Assembly (NCBI RefSeq): GCF_003991425.1
Contig: NZ_CP034346.1
Span: forward strand, 4,749,501 to 4,813,500
Reading direction: 5' to 3'
DNA from: Paenibacillus lutimineralis
GTDB taxonomy: Bacteria > Bacillota > Bacilli > Paenibacillales > Paenibacillaceae
Length of the DNA stretch: 64,000 nucleotides
Shown here piece by piece: positions 1 to 9,775 of this stretch; position 1 is the first letter of the stretch, and each line of letters starts with the position of its first letter. A model generated the notes under the pieces. It ran no database searches, was not told where the DNA came from, and was given only the letters and a program-made list of their open reading frames with translations. The position numbers were made by a program, and so were the translations under genes.

Positions 1-38
1 AAATTACCGCAGAAATCACATATTTGATAGTTTCCCAT
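1..38 (-). CDS. 5'-partial CDS, CxxC-containing protein (start only)
   Basis: Only the first 12 codons of a minus-strand gene are in the window. They read MGNYQICDFCGN and begin at ATG 38, with a good Shine-Dalgarno (AAGGAGA) a few bases upstream. The CDFC pair suggests a zinc-ribbon or treble-clef-like N-terminus. The rest lies beyond the left edge, so no function can be assigned. It runs in the same direction as the two genes to its right but is separated from them by about 220 bases and a hairpin terminator. Confidence 0.55.
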   Translation of the reverse strand, partial: MGNYQICDFCGN

Positions 39-140
39 GAAGTCTCCTTATACGTAATCTTGATATCATCTATGATCATTATCCAGTAATATTGTACTTT
101 AAATTAATTAATTACTCTATATATGCAGAAACATGTAGAA

Positions 141-173
141 AAAAACAGGAAGTTTTAATGCCTCCTGTTTTCT
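141..173. terminator. Hairpin terminator downstream of the B12-radical-SAM gene
   Basis: AAACAGGA and TCCTGTTT arms enclose a short loop, with A-rich and T-rich flanks on the two sides, so it could work in both directions. It sits between the stop of the radical-SAM gene at 261 and the promoter region of the partial gene at 38. Confidence 0.55.
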
Positions 174-260
174 TGATTTAACATGTTTAACTTGGATTCA
201 TCGAAGAATTTTAGGACAGCTCACCAATGCAATGCACCCTTCCCAGGGCACAGAAGCATC

Positions 261-2051
261 TTATTCCTGCACAACTGCCACAGTTAACGGAAGCGGATAG
301 TAAACCGGATGCTCGTCAGCTTCCTGCTGGTACAGAACAATAAGCAGTGTTCCGTTGCCTTCCTTGGCTTCTGCAGCGACATCTAGCATGGTAGACTTGC
401 CTCCTAGAACATCGGTAAGCGAGAATGGCAGCTCCTCAATGACCGCATATTTCATAAGCTCTCGCTCGTCCAGATTCCTTGCAGCGAGCTCGATAGGTAT
501 ATCCATCTCACCTGAAGCCAGAGCCTTGAAGTAGCTGTTCCGTGCATGCTTATGCATGCGGTCTTCCCACCATATTTTGCGCGGCTTATACTTATGTCCC
601 AAATAGTAATCGAGCTTCATCAAGCCAAGCACGATCTCTGGCTCTTTAAGCCCGTGCTGGGTTAGGAATTCATACAGCCGAGAGAACAAATCCTCCAGCT
701 GATGGCCGATCCGCTGCCAGCCCCGTTCTTCCCAATAGTCACCGAACTCCTGGAAGAAATCGAATGGTGACGTGAATTCCTGTGAAATGAGGTATTCGAT
801 CGTATGATCCATGCGGTGATCGTTCCAATACTTCTCCAGTACATCCTCCAGCCGCTTCAGCCTGATTACATCACGGAAAGGAAGCACATCATTGCTCAAT
901 ATTTCATATGGCGCATGATCCATGAACGTATATCCATACTTATCAGCATCATTACGGAGTCCGGTGCCGCGCAGCATTTTCAGGAAGCCGAGTTGCAGCT
1001 CTTCGGGGCGCATCTCGAACACATCATTGAACGTCTTGCGGAAGGTCGAATAATCCTCCTCCGGTAGACCAGCAATCAAGTCAAGATGCTGATCGATTTT
1101 GCCGCTCTCTTTAATCTTGGTCACGGTACGCGTCAGCTTGGTGAAGTTCTGCCGACGCTTCACCAGCAGATTCGTCGGGTCATTCGTCGACTGCACGCCG
1201 ATTTCAAAACGGAAGATTCCCGGCGGTGCATTCTCAGCCAGAAAATCAAGTACTTCCGGCCTCATAATATCAGCGGTGATCTCGAACTGGAACACGCAGC
1301 CGCGATGGTTATCGATCAGGAACTGGAACATCTCCATCGCATAACTGCGGTTAATGTTGAACGTCCGGTCGAGGAACTTGATAACCTTTGCCCCATTATC
1401 GATCAGATACATGATATCCGACTTCACACGCTCGATATCATAGTATCGTACCCCAACCTCAATGCTGGACAAACAAAATTGACAGCTGAACGGACAACCA
1501 CGGCTCGTCTCGAAATAAATGATCCGTTTGCTAAGGTTCGGAAGATCCTCGGGAAACCGGTGCGGTGAAGGCAGCGTGTCCAGATCCGACTTCGGCCGTC
1601 CCGGGTTGACGATGACCTCATCACCCTTGCGATACGCAGCCCCAAATACGAAATGCAGCTTGCGCTCACCAGACAATTCCTGTAATAAGTGATGGAACGT
1701 CTCTTCCCCGTCCCCCATCACGATCGCGTCGATGTTCGGACAACGATTCATCCAGTACTCTGTATCGTAGGACACCTCGGGACCGCCGAGCACGATGAAC
1801 GTGTCGGGCAGCACCTTTTTTAATAAATCTACAAGCTTGAGCGTCTCTTCCATATTCCAGATATAACAGGAGAATCCGATGACATCCGGCTTTCGCTGAT
1901 ACAGATCAGACACGATATTCATCGCCGGGTCTTTAATCGTGTACTCTACCAGATCGATATCGAACTCATGGCCACTGTAAGCCTTGAGTAATCGGATCGC
2001 CAAAGAGGTATGAATAAATTTTGCGTTTAATGTAGTCAAGATGACTTTCAT
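261..2051 (-). CDS. B12-binding domain / radical SAM protein, DUF4080 type
   Basis: 596 aa. An N-terminal cobalamin-binding-like Rossmann domain (about residues 1-140, with VIGFSCYIWN and GGPEVSYD segments) is followed by a radical-SAM core. Its cluster motif CPFSCQFC has Cys at 186, 190 and 193. The C-terminal third matches the DUF4080 extension of this family by general appearance. Such proteins use a [4Fe-4S] cluster and SAM to start radical chemistry, and B12-binding members often perform methylations; the substrate is unknown. The gene follows recQ by 15 bases on the same strand, so the two are probably co-transcribed. The start at ATG 2051 has only a weak ribosome site, which fits translation coupled to recQ. 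Family assignment is secure; the reaction is not. Confidence 0.88.
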   Translation of the reverse strand: MKVILTTLNAKFIHTSLAIRLLKAYSGHEFDIDLVEYTIKDPAMNIVSDLYQRKPDVIGFSCYIWNMEETLKLVDLLKKVLPDTFIVLGGPEVSYDTEYWMNRCPNIDAIVMGDGEETFHHLLQELSGERKLHFVFGAAYRKGDEVIVNPGRPKSDLDTLPSPHRFPEDLPNLSKRIIYFETSRGCPFSCQFCLSSIEVGVRYYDIERVKSDIMYLIDNGAKVIKFLDRTFNINRSYAMEMFQFLIDNHRGCVFQFEITADIMRPEVLDFLAENAPPGIFRFEIGVQSTNDPTNLLVKRRQNFTKLTRTVTKIKESGKIDQHLDLIAGLPEEDYSTFRKTFNDVFEMRPEELQLGFLKMLRGTGLRNDADKYGYTFMDHAPYEILSNDVLPFRDVIRLKRLEDVLEKYWNDHRMDHTIEYLISQEFTSPFDFFQEFGDYWEERGWQRIGHQLEDLFSRLYEFLTQHGLKEPEIVLGLMKLDYYLGHKYKPRKIWWEDRMHKHARNSYFKALASGEMDIPIELAARNLDERELMKYAVIEELPFSLTDVLGGKSTMLDVAAEAKEGNGTLLIVLYQQEADEHPVYYPLPLTVAVVQE

Positions 2052-2066
2052 GCTCGGTTCACAACC

Positions 2067-3911
2067 CTATTCCATATTTTGAAAAAACTTCAGAAAAGGC
2101 GCGCCGTACTTGCGGAACTTCACTTCGCCGACGCCCTTTATTCTTAGCATATCCGTCTCGGATGTCGGACAGACTACGCTCATTTCCCGTAGGGTCGCAT
2201 CATTGAAAATAATATAGGACGGAACCCGTTCCTTCTCGGCCAAGTCACGACGAATCAGGCGCAATTGCTCGAACACCGTCTCATTCACCGCCGATGGCCC
2301 ATCGTCGTAATTACGGCCTCGGCGCCTTGTACCACCGCTCGATCCCGCAGCCGCCGTCTGAGGTGTTTCCGGTGCACGCAGCATCACCTGCTGCTTGCCC
2401 TTTAGCACATCAATTGCTAGCGGCGCAAGCTTCACGATCGGATATTGGCCTTCAGACAGCGATAAATATCCCTCGGCGATCAATACGTTAATCAGCTCGG
2501 AGATCTCCTTCTCTGTCCGCCGTCGCATCATACCGTAGGTAGATAGCTGGTCGAAGCTGTATTGAAGCACCTTCTTGTTCTGAGATCCCTTCAAGACGGA
2601 AGACACAAGTGCTACGCCGAATCTCTCCCTCATCCGATGGATGCAGGAGAAGATGATTTGAGCATCCGTGGTAGCATCCACGAGCTCGCGCTCATCCCGG
2701 CAATTGCTGCAAATGCCGCACAGTGAATGATCATGCTCCTCGCCAAAGTAGTCAAGCATCCCCCAGCGCAGACATTTGGTAGAATAGCAATATTCTATCA
2801 TTTGCTGCAGCTTGCGGTACTCATTGTGCTTGCGCGTCTCATCCTGAGGATTCTGCTCGATCAGGAACTTCTGGGTCATAATATCCTGGGCGCTGAACAG
2901 CAAGATGCATTCGCTCGGTTCGCCATCCCTCCCGGCCCGACCCGCTTCCTGTACGTAAGCTTCCATGTTCTTGGGCATATTGTAATGAATTACATAACGG
3001 ACATTGGATTTGTCAATACCCATGCCGAAAGCGTTCGTCGCTACCATAACGCGAATATCGTCATAGAGAAAAGCCTCCTGGTTCTCCTCCCGCTCTTGAT
3101 CGGGCAAGCCCGCATGGTAGCGTCCTGTCGGAATTCCCGATGCCCGCAGACGCTCATACAGATCGTCCACGTCTTTACGCGTCGCGGCATACACGATACC
3201 CGGCTGACTGCCGTGAGTATTGGCGTAATTCAGTACGAATTCCCGCTTATTCTCCCCACGCAGCACGGACATGGCTAGATTGTCTCGGCCAAGACCAGTT
3301 ACGAACACAGACGGATCATGAAGCTTCAATAATCCGATCATATCGTCCATGACCTCCGGCGTCGCCGTTGCCGTGAAGGCTGCGACGATTGGACGCCGCG
3401 GCAGCTCTGCCACGAAAGGCGTAATCGCCAGATAGCTCGTCCGGAAATCATGCCCCCACTGAGATACACAGTGCGCCTCATCAACGGCCAGCATCGAGAT
3501 GGTCAGTTCCTTCATTTCCTCGCGGAACCAGTCAAGCTCGAGCCGCTCGGGAGCGACATAGAGCAGCTTAAGTTCACCGCGCTTAGCAGCACGAATCCGT
3601 TCATTAACCTCTTTGCCGGTCAAGGTACTATTAATGTAAGCAGCGGATACTCCTGCCGCGAGCAATGCATCCACCTGATCCTTCATTAAGGAGATCAACG
3701 GCGAGATCACTAGTGTAAGCCCTGGTAGCATTAGCGCCGGAATCTGATAGCAGATTGATTTCCCGCCCCCGGTCGGCATTATGCCAAGCGTATCCGCCCC
3801 AGACAGCACACTCGATACGATCTTACGCTGGCCCTCGCGGAAATCGGGATAGCCGTAATATTTTTGCAGCAATTGCTTGGCTTCTTCCATACTTTGCAGC
3901 TCTGTTCTCAT
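2067..3911 (-). CDS. recQ: ATP-dependent DNA helicase RecQ
   Basis: 614 aa, the normal length for a Firmicute RecQ. Visible motifs are Walker A PTGGGKS (46-52), DEAH (144-147), helicase motif VI (QEAGRAGRDG), a four-Cys zinc site in the RecQ-C-terminal region (KCLRWGMLDYF ... CGICSNC) and an HRDC domain in the last 80 residues. RecQ unwinds DNA 3'-5' and acts in recombination and stalled-fork repair. ATG 3911 is preceded by AAGGAG at suitable spacing. It is the first gene of a two-gene unit with the radical-SAM gene downstream. Confidence 0.95.
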   Translation of the reverse strand: MRTELQSMEEAKQLLQKYYGYPDFREGQRKIVSSVLSGADTLGIMPTGGGKSICYQIPALMLPGLTLVISPLISLMKDQVDALLAAGVSAAYINSTLTGKEVNERIRAAKRGELKLLYVAPERLELDWFREEMKELTISMLAVDEAHCVSQWGHDFRTSYLAITPFVAELPRRPIVAAFTATATPEVMDDMIGLLKLHDPSVFVTGLGRDNLAMSVLRGENKREFVLNYANTHGSQPGIVYAATRKDVDDLYERLRASGIPTGRYHAGLPDQEREENQEAFLYDDIRVMVATNAFGMGIDKSNVRYVIHYNMPKNMEAYVQEAGRAGRDGEPSECILLFSAQDIMTQKFLIEQNPQDETRKHNEYRKLQQMIEYCYSTKCLRWGMLDYFGEEHDHSLCGICSNCRDERELVDATTDAQIIFSCIHRMRERFGVALVSSVLKGSQNKKVLQYSFDQLSTYGMMRRRTEKEISELINVLIAEGYLSLSEGQYPIVKLAPLAIDVLKGKQQVMLRAPETPQTAAAGSSGGTRRRGRNYDDGPSAVNETVFEQLRLIRRDLAEKERVPSYIIFNDATLREMSVVCPTSETDMLRIKGVGEVKFRKYGAPFLKFFQNME

Positions 3912-4073
3912 ATCATATCTCCTTATTACACCGTTCCTGCCCCTCTTTCGGGAGCATAACTAACATAAATTAAGTTTACTGGGCTTTTAGAAAATGAGCA
4001 ACTGAGCAATCCTCGCTTCAACCTTCCATCAGCGGCCCCGAATCTTATCAGATTACGGGTTCACATAAATATT

Positions 4074-4113
4074 TTGACATTAACTTTCAAAAGATATAAT
4101 CTATCATTAGATT
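4074..4113 (+). promoter_or_regulatory. Promoter and inverted-repeat operator of the DHA2 exporter gene
   Basis: TTGACA (4074-4079) and TATAAT (4095-4100) are consensus-like boxes with a short 15-base spacer. A perfect inverted repeat, AATCTA-TCAT-TAGATT (4098-4113), overlaps and follows the -10 box. This is where a TetR-type repressor would bind. The likely regulator is the TetR gene downstream at 5831; that link is inference from position. Confidence 0.55.
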
Positions 4114-4139
4114 TTCAATATCGAAAGGTGGTAACTGTC

Positions 4140-5663
4140 ATGATTAATCAAGGAAATCGAAGATGGTGGGTCTTGGGTGCTCTCGCAGTGGGAATCCTTG
4201 CGGTCGGGCTCGATATGACCATTCTTAACCTCGCCCTGCCTATCCTTGCTACCGATCTGCATGCAACGAATAGGGATCTGCAATGGTTCGCAGATGCGTA
4301 TAACCTAATATTTGCTGCTATGCTTCTGCCAGCAGGTTTGTTAGGTGACCGATTGGGGAGAAAGAGACTGCTGATTATTGGCTTGCTGGTGTTTGGATTG
4401 GCTTCTGTTGGATGTGCTTACGCTAGTTCATCCTTGGAGTTGATCGTAGGACGTGCGCTTCTAGGCTTGGGTGCTGCATTATTGGTCCCATTATCCATGT
4501 CGATCATACCTGTGTTGTTCTCTGAGGAAGAGCGTCCTAGAGCAATTGGCGTATGGATGATGGCGAATGCGCTCGGTATTCCACTGGGGCCAATTGTGGG
4601 AGGCTGGTTGCTGAATAACTACTGGTGGGGCTCCGTATTCCTTATCAATATCCCATTAGTCATCATTGCCTTAATCGCCGTTTCTATCTTGTTGCCTGAA
4701 TCACGCTGCGAAGTAAATCAAAAAGTAGATACAATCGGGATTCTTGCTTCGAGTCTTGGCCTGGTCAGCTTGACATACGGAGTCATTGAAATCGGTGAAA
4801 AAGAATGGGGAGATATCACAACATTATCTACAATCATTGGCGGGATATTGTGCTTAGTCGTTTTCATACTGTGGGAAAAACGCAGCCAACAGCCACTTAT
4901 TGATCCATCTTTATTTCAGTCATCCAAATTCACATGGGGTTCAATACTGGCTGCTGTCATATCCTTTATCATGTTTGGAGTATTGTTCGTAACACCGCAA
5001 TATTTTCAAGCCGTTCAAGGTGTTAACGCATTAAATTCCGGATTACGCTTATTGCCATTAGTTTTTGGCCTTTTGATTGGAGCCCCCGTATCCGATAAAC
5101 TACAATCCAAACTAGGTACCCGGTCTACTATGACTCTTGGTTTCTTAATACTGTCTGCCGGCTTAGCGTTTGGGGCTAATACTAGTATGAATAGTGGGTA
5201 CGGTTTTGCCTCAATATGGGTCACTATTGTTGGTTTTGGGATTGGATTGGCCTTACCCGCGGCAATGGACGTCGCGATGTCGCCACTATCGGCGGAACGC
5301 AGCGGCGTAGGCTCGGCATTAATTATGTCCTTACGACAAGTAGGCGGAACGATGGGGGTTGCCATTCTCGGGACCATCCTTAGCTCCAGTTATCGAAATA
5401 ACCTTGAGTTGAGCGGTATTCCGGAGGATGTTACAGAAATTGTGCAGCGCAGCGTATCTGCAGGTACAGCCGTAGCTCAGAAAATCGGCTCGCCAGCTTT
5501 ATTGAACTCAGTGCACGCTTCCTTCATCACTGGAATGGAAATGATGCTATGGGTATGCGGGGGAGCAGCAGTCATTGGCTTATTGCTAACCATAACTTTT
5601 ATACAAAAGAAAACAGACTCCAGCAGAATACCGCAGCATGAACAAAATTCAATAGGAGAATAA
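4140..5663 (+). CDS. MFS transporter, DHA2 (EmrB/QacA-like, 14 TM) drug exporter
   Basis: 507 aa from ATG 4140, chosen over an upstream in-frame ATG at 4074 because AAAGGTGG lies just before 4140 and the upstream codons cover the promoter. There are fourteen hydrophobic helices. The MFS loop motif GDRLGRKR lies after helix 2, and the motif C-like segment GPIVGGWLL is in helix 5, typical of proton-driven drug/H+ antiporters. It exports cationic or lipophilic toxicants; the substrate cannot be named. It is followed by a TetR-family gene in the same direction, and the inverted repeat in its promoter supports local repression. Confidence 0.88.
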   Translation: MINQGNRRWWVLGALAVGILAVGLDMTILNLALPILATDLHATNRDLQWFADAYNLIFAAMLLPAGLLGDRLGRKRLLIIGLLVFGLASVGCAYASSSLELIVGRALLGLGAALLVPLSMSIIPVLFSEEERPRAIGVWMMANALGIPLGPIVGGWLLNNYWWGSVFLINIPLVIIALIAVSILLPESRCEVNQKVDTIGILASSLGLVSLTYGVIEIGEKEWGDITTLSTIIGGILCLVVFILWEKRSQQPLIDPSLFQSSKFTWGSILAAVISFIMFGVLFVTPQYFQAVQGVNALNSGLRLLPLVFGLLIGAPVSDKLQSKLGTRSTMTLGFLILSAGLAFGANTSMNSGYGFASIWVTIVGFGIGLALPAAMDVAMSPLSAERSGVGSALIMSLRQVGGTMGVAILGTILSSSYRNNLELSGIPEDVTEIVQRSVSAGTAVAQKIGSPALLNSVHASFITGMEMMLWVCGGAAVIGLLLTITFIQKKTDSSRIPQHEQNSIGE

Positions 5664-5830
5664 GCAAGTTAGGGGATCAACTATTGTAGGAACTTGCCTA
5701 CCATTCCGTAGACATGCTAAACTTATCTCTATGATATTGCTCGATTTTCATGTCCTTTGTTGGTTAGGACTATAAATATAGAAGCTATTGACGAATCGAA
5801 AAAAGAGTTCGAGCAAAATACCTTTGGGGA

Positions 5831-6439
5831 GTGAACAGGGTGTCGGGGGATAACCATAAAACCATTGGGTTGCGAGAACGTAAAAAAGCGAAGACCATGG
5901 CAGCAGTTCAGATGCACGCACTGCGTTTATTCAAAGAATTTGGTTACCACGAAACTACAGTAGAGCAGATTGCTGAGGCAGCAGAAATATCTCCGAGTAC
6001 TTTTTTTAGATATTTCGCAACTAAAGAAGACGTGGTGACTACTGATAATTATGATCCCCTTCTTATCTCAGCTTTTGAAGATCAACCTACCGATCTTAAC
6101 CCACTTCAAGCTTTACGCAACGCCATGAAATCAGCTATGGATCAAATGTCAGATGATGAGTTTACGACGATGAATGAACGTAACCAACTGATCATGACTG
6201 TGCCCGCACTCCGTGCAGCATCATTAAACAATTTGGCTCAAACCATGGAATTGCTCGCTAAAATTATTTCAGAAAGAATGGGAAATAAGCAGGATAATTT
6301 GGCTATTCGAACGCTAGCCGGCGCCGTTATGGGAGTCAACATGTCAGTGATGCTTTATTACGCGGAACACCCTGAAGCAGATTTCGTAAAATTGCTGGAT
6401 GAGTCTTTGACCCTACTGGAACAAGGATTGCTACTATAG
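5831..6439 (+). CDS. TetR/AcrR family transcriptional regulator
   Basis: 202 aa or slightly less. The N-terminal 60 residues form a TetR HTH (TVEQIAEAAEIS, then STFFRYFATKEDV). The C-terminal ligand domain is helical and shows no further signature. The start is GTG, either 5831 or 5840; the latter is better spaced from the GGGGA upstream. The gene lies 167 bases after the DHA2 exporter and probably represses it through the AATCTA/TAGATT palindrome at 4098. A strong terminator follows at 6461. Confidence 0.85.
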   Translation: MNRVSGDNHKTIGLRERKKAKTMAAVQMHALRLFKEFGYHETTVEQIAEAAEISPSTFFRYFATKEDVVTTDNYDPLLISAFEDQPTDLNPLQALRNAMKSAMDQMSDDEFTTMNERNQLIMTVPALRAASLNNLAQTMELLAKIISERMGNKQDNLAIRTLAGAVMGVNMSVMLYYAEHPEADFVKLLDESLTLLEQGLLL

Positions 6440-6460
6440 AATTATAATAATACAGTAATA

Positions 6461-6495
6461 AGTCCAAACCTCGTTTATTGGGTTTGGGCTTTTTG
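6461..6495 (+). terminator. Rho-independent terminator after tetR
   Basis: AGTCCAAACC and GGTTTGGGCT pair over 10 bp (one G-T) around a 10-base loop, followed directly by a run of T. It ends the exporter/TetR unit. Confidence 0.8.
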
Positions 6496-6615
6496 GTGTT
6501 TTTGGTGTTAAATTAGCATATGTAGTTAAAATGACTGAATTGCGATTTATTGACCATGGACACGCTACACTGTATCATTTGCATTAAACAAACTGATTCA
6601 GGATGGAGATCTAAG

Positions 6616-8088
6616 ATGAAAGGCAAACCTTATCATAAAGCAAATACAACCTCAAAACCGAATTCTAAAAATAGTCCGAAGCAAAAGCGGCCTACCCCAG
6701 ACCGAGTCACTAGTCGTGATTCAGCGGAAGAGCTGCGTGCAGGAGACCGCATCGTCGTTACGATCAAACGGCTAGGTATTAATGGCGAAGGGGTCGGATA
6801 CTACCGGAGAAAAGCGGTATTTATTAACGGGGCCCTGCCAGGAGAGGTCATCAAGGCGGAGGTCACCAAGGTAGAAAATAGATTTATCGCGGCTGAGCTT
6901 AAGCAGATTGAGAAGCGATCCCCTTATCGGATGGATGCCCCCTGTCCCGTATTTAATATTTGTGGAGGCTGCCAAATCCAACACTTATCCTACGAAGGGC
7001 AAATGGCAGCAAAGGAAGACATCGTACGCGAAGCCTTCTCGCGCTACGCTGGACTTGAAAATGTGCGTATGAAGCCGATCCTTGGTATGGAACATCCTTG
7101 GGGGTACCGGAACAAGGCGCAATTGCAACTTGGTATGGGCCCTGATGGCATGATTGCCGGGCTGTATGCGGCTGACTCCCATCAATTGGTCGATATTACC
7201 GGTTGCCCGATTCAGCATCCGAAGGTGAATGAAGCCGTTGATCTGGCCCGCAAAGTACTGCAGCGGTTGCAAATCCCTGTCTATAAGGAGAAAAGCAATC
7301 AGGGGCTGGTTCGTACTATCGTAGTCCGCTTCGGATTTCAGTCGGAGGAACTGCAAATTACATTCGTAACAAGCAGCGACAAGTTGCCGAAGCAAGAACA
7401 ATTAATCAAGGAATTGCGGCTCGCAATTCCCGGGCTGACGAGTATCGCAATGAATATCAATCCGAAGAACACTTCGTTGGTATTCGGTAATCGGACGGTA
7501 ATCCTGTGGGGCGAGGATAGCATTCAAGAATCGCTTGGCGACCTGGAATTCACTTTGTCTCCGCGCGCCTTCTTCCAGTTGAACCCGCTGCAGACGGTGA
7601 AGCTCTACGAGATGGTAAGAGCTGCCGCCGGACTAACTGGCAAGGAGACGGTCGTCGATGCCTATTGCGGTACGGGTACAATCGGACTGTGGCTCGCTCC
7701 CTATGCAGGCGAGGTACGCGGAATCGAATCGATCCCGGAGGCAGTCGAAGATGCCAAGGCCAATGCGCTTCGTAATGGGCGCTCCAACACCACCTTCTAC
7801 GAAGGTTACGCCGAGGAGCTGCTACCGCGCTGGGTGAAGAGCGGCTTCTCCCCTGACGTGATCATCGCTGACCCGCCGCGCACCGGTCTGGATTCCCGCT
7901 TCATCGAAGCGGTGCTGCGCACGAAGCCGAAGCGCTTCGTCTATGTCTCCTGCAATCCGTCTACGCTAGCCAAGGATTGCAAGGACCTGCTGGACGGCGG
8001 CTACTCCCTGGAATGGGTGCAGCCGGTGGATATGTTTCCGCAGACGAGTCATGTGGAGTGTCTAATATTGATGGTGCGTAAAGAATGA
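6616..8088 (+). CDS. rlmD: 23S rRNA (uracil-5-)-methyltransferase, RlmD/RumA type
   Basis: 490 aa from ATG 6616; an upstream in-frame ATG at 6550 lacks a ribosome site. A Lys/Arg-rich tail leads into a TRAM RNA-binding domain. Next come [4Fe-4S] cysteines (C110, C116, C119 in CPVFNICGGC, plus a later Cys), then the SAM-binding motif DAYCGTGTIGLWLAP and motif DPPRTGLD. The catalytic Cys lies in YVSCNPSTLAKD. It methylates C5 of uracil in 23S rRNA. Bacillales usually carry two or three RumA paralogues, so whether this one acts on U747, U1939 or both cannot be told from the sequence. It stands alone, behind the tetR terminator. Confidence 0.9.
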   Translation: MKGKPYHKANTTSKPNSKNSPKQKRPTPDRVTSRDSAEELRAGDRIVVTIKRLGINGEGVGYYRRKAVFINGALPGEVIKAEVTKVENRFIAAELKQIEKRSPYRMDAPCPVFNICGGCQIQHLSYEGQMAAKEDIVREAFSRYAGLENVRMKPILGMEHPWGYRNKAQLQLGMGPDGMIAGLYAADSHQLVDITGCPIQHPKVNEAVDLARKVLQRLQIPVYKEKSNQGLVRTIVVRFGFQSEELQITFVTSSDKLPKQEQLIKELRLAIPGLTSIAMNINPKNTSLVFGNRTVILWGEDSIQESLGDLEFTLSPRAFFQLNPLQTVKLYEMVRAAAGLTGKETVVDAYCGTGTIGLWLAPYAGEVRGIESIPEAVEDAKANALRNGRSNTTFYEGYAEELLPRWVKSGFSPDVIIADPPRTGLDSRFIEAVLRTKPKRFVYVSCNPSTLAKDCKDLLDGGYSLEWVQPVDMFPQTSHVECLILMVRKE

Positions 8089-8424
8089 GATGTGACAGTT
8101 TTGCTCAATTTTATGTTTGTGTATACTTAGGCTCTGTTTTTAAGCTAACTGACAGGTAAACGAAAAAAACATTTTGATGGGTTTTATAAAATCAAAACAA
8201 CTTTATGTAATAGCAGGTCTGTCTGGAATGTGATTCTTTCTACAATCGGGCGCTTATCTGGAATATAGATCATCACTCTTTTTCATTAAAAGGCCATTTT
8301 GCGAGAGAGTGGCGAAATGAAAGAACGTGTTGTTCAATCAATGAGAATAACAAGTGGCAGTTTTACATTTATTGTAGTATTCTGAAATTATGTTTTATGA
8401 CCAAATTTTACGAGGTGTGTAAGG
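8089..8424. other. Intergenic region, no gene recognised
   Basis: 336 AT-rich bases between rlmD and the AraC gene. I see no convincing ORF, hairpin or riboswitch. The stretch just before 8412 should hold the promoter of the AraC gene. Confidence 0.4.
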
Positions 8425-9204
8425 GTGGAGAGAAAGTATTTAGAAATCGATAAAGTAATTGAATACATCAAACAACATATTTACGAACCCATTTCTCTTA
8501 CCGAATTGGCTCGTTATGCAGCCTACAGCCCTTACCATTTCATTCGCATTTTCAAGGAAAGAATGGGTGTTCCACCTCAGTATTATGTTTCTACCCTTCG
8601 ATTACAACATGCAAAGGATTTATTAATACATACGAATCTGAGTGTTCGCGATATTTCATTGGAAGTTGGACAAAGCAGTCTTGGAACCTTCACAACACGA
8701 TTTACTGAACGAGTGGGGATGACACCATCAGAATTTCGAAATTCACCAGTGATGTCAGAACATTATTTACATTCCTTACATCAATTTAATAATTGGGAAG
8801 TATCCATTAATAAACGATCTCAATATGCTAAATTAGAGGGTAACATTAAAGCAGAGATTCCTTTTGATGGTATCGTACTTGTTGGATTATTTCCCAAACC
8901 AATTCCAGAAGGTCTACCTTTATATGGAACATTACTGCGGAAGCTAGGTGACTTTTGCTTCACAGATGTCAAACCGGGGTCGTATTATCTTATGGCTACA
9001 TCCGTTTCTTGGGGGTCACAGACCGTAGACTTCATACTCCCACACAGCACATTGCGAACTAGAACAAAAGATCCTATCATAATCGAATCAGATAAACCCG
9101 TACCTTTTCAGAAAGTTATGCTCTATACTCCGCGTTTGGACGACCCTCCAATTCTAATTTCACTCCCACTATTGATGGGAAGGTTTCTCAATCGAGTAAC
9201 TTAA
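8425..9204 (+). CDS. AraC family transcriptional regulator
   Basis: 259 aa from GTG 8425, with GAGGTG seven bases upstream. Two AraC-type HTH motifs lie in residues 5-105: SLTELARYAAYSPYHFIRIF, and the second helix pair ending GMTPSEFR. The remaining 150 residues form a C-terminal domain that could bind an effector, in the layout of Rob/SoxS-type proteins with a GyrI-like tail, but no family signature is clear. The neighbourhood to 13.9 kb is rich in regulators and decayed genes, so the target cannot be guessed from context. Confidence 0.82.
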   Translation: MERKYLEIDKVIEYIKQHIYEPISLTELARYAAYSPYHFIRIFKERMGVPPQYYVSTLRLQHAKDLLIHTNLSVRDISLEVGQSSLGTFTTRFTERVGMTPSEFRNSPVMSEHYLHSLHQFNNWEVSINKRSQYAKLEGNIKAEIPFDGIVLVGLFPKPIPEGLPLYGTLLRKLGDFCFTDVKPGSYYLMATSVSWGSQTVDFILPHSTLRTRTKDPIIIESDKPVPFQKVMLYTPRLDDPPILISLPLLMGRFLNRVT

Positions 9205-9590
9205 CAAGTACCTGTAAGCTACTGTTTTAAAATGTTTGAGAGAATTTGCAGCATCACTTTAGGGATGGGCATATGGTCTTCACCCGCAAGCTTATTGTAT
9301 TCAGCGTTTAGAATTGCTCCGCTCAACTGACTTGCGACCTCGTGCATTGCTGAAACATTCCGCGAATCACTTCTTTAGAAATACTGATACCTTCCACGAA
9401 ATGGATCAACCCTTCTTCATTTTTATCATGGTCAAGCAATTCGAGTAACTCTTGACTCAGCTCTTTGAATTCATTTAGACTTGTCCCGTTTTTGGCATAA
9501 GCTGAATCGTACAAGTCTAGCTTGCTTATTTTACTGCCCAACTGAATGGCAGGTTTAAGCGCAAGAATAGCACCTGGAGAATGTCAGTAT
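9205..9590 (-). pseudogene. Frameshifted remnant of an unidentified gene
   Basis: On the minus strand an open frame runs from a stop near 9583 to 9323. It reads ...GAILALKPAIQLGSKISK..., then continues to GISISKEVIRGMF. At about 9361 the reading appears to shift by one base into NVSAMHEVASQLSGAILN, which continues to a stop near 9226 (...VMLQILSNILKQ). The two parts have the composition of one helical protein. No proper start with a ribosome site is visible at the 5' end. I do not recognise the family. Confidence 0.4.
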
Positions 9591-9775
9591 AAATAAATAT
9601 GATTTTAAACAGCAATCCATGAGAAATGATGCATGGACATTTTTGCTATAATAGGCCTGTACAGTTAAAAACACTATTCTGGGGGTGAAAATACAGCTTG
9701 CAGAATTATTTCTTGTGCATAGTGAATTATGATAAATAAGACATAGGCAAAATCAAATCATTAGTCGAGGAGAGA

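Noticed and set aside
9685..9732. 15-codon ORF starting GTG after TGGGGG
   Set aside because: Good ribosome site but too short to judge; no hairpin or downstream gene links it to attenuation.
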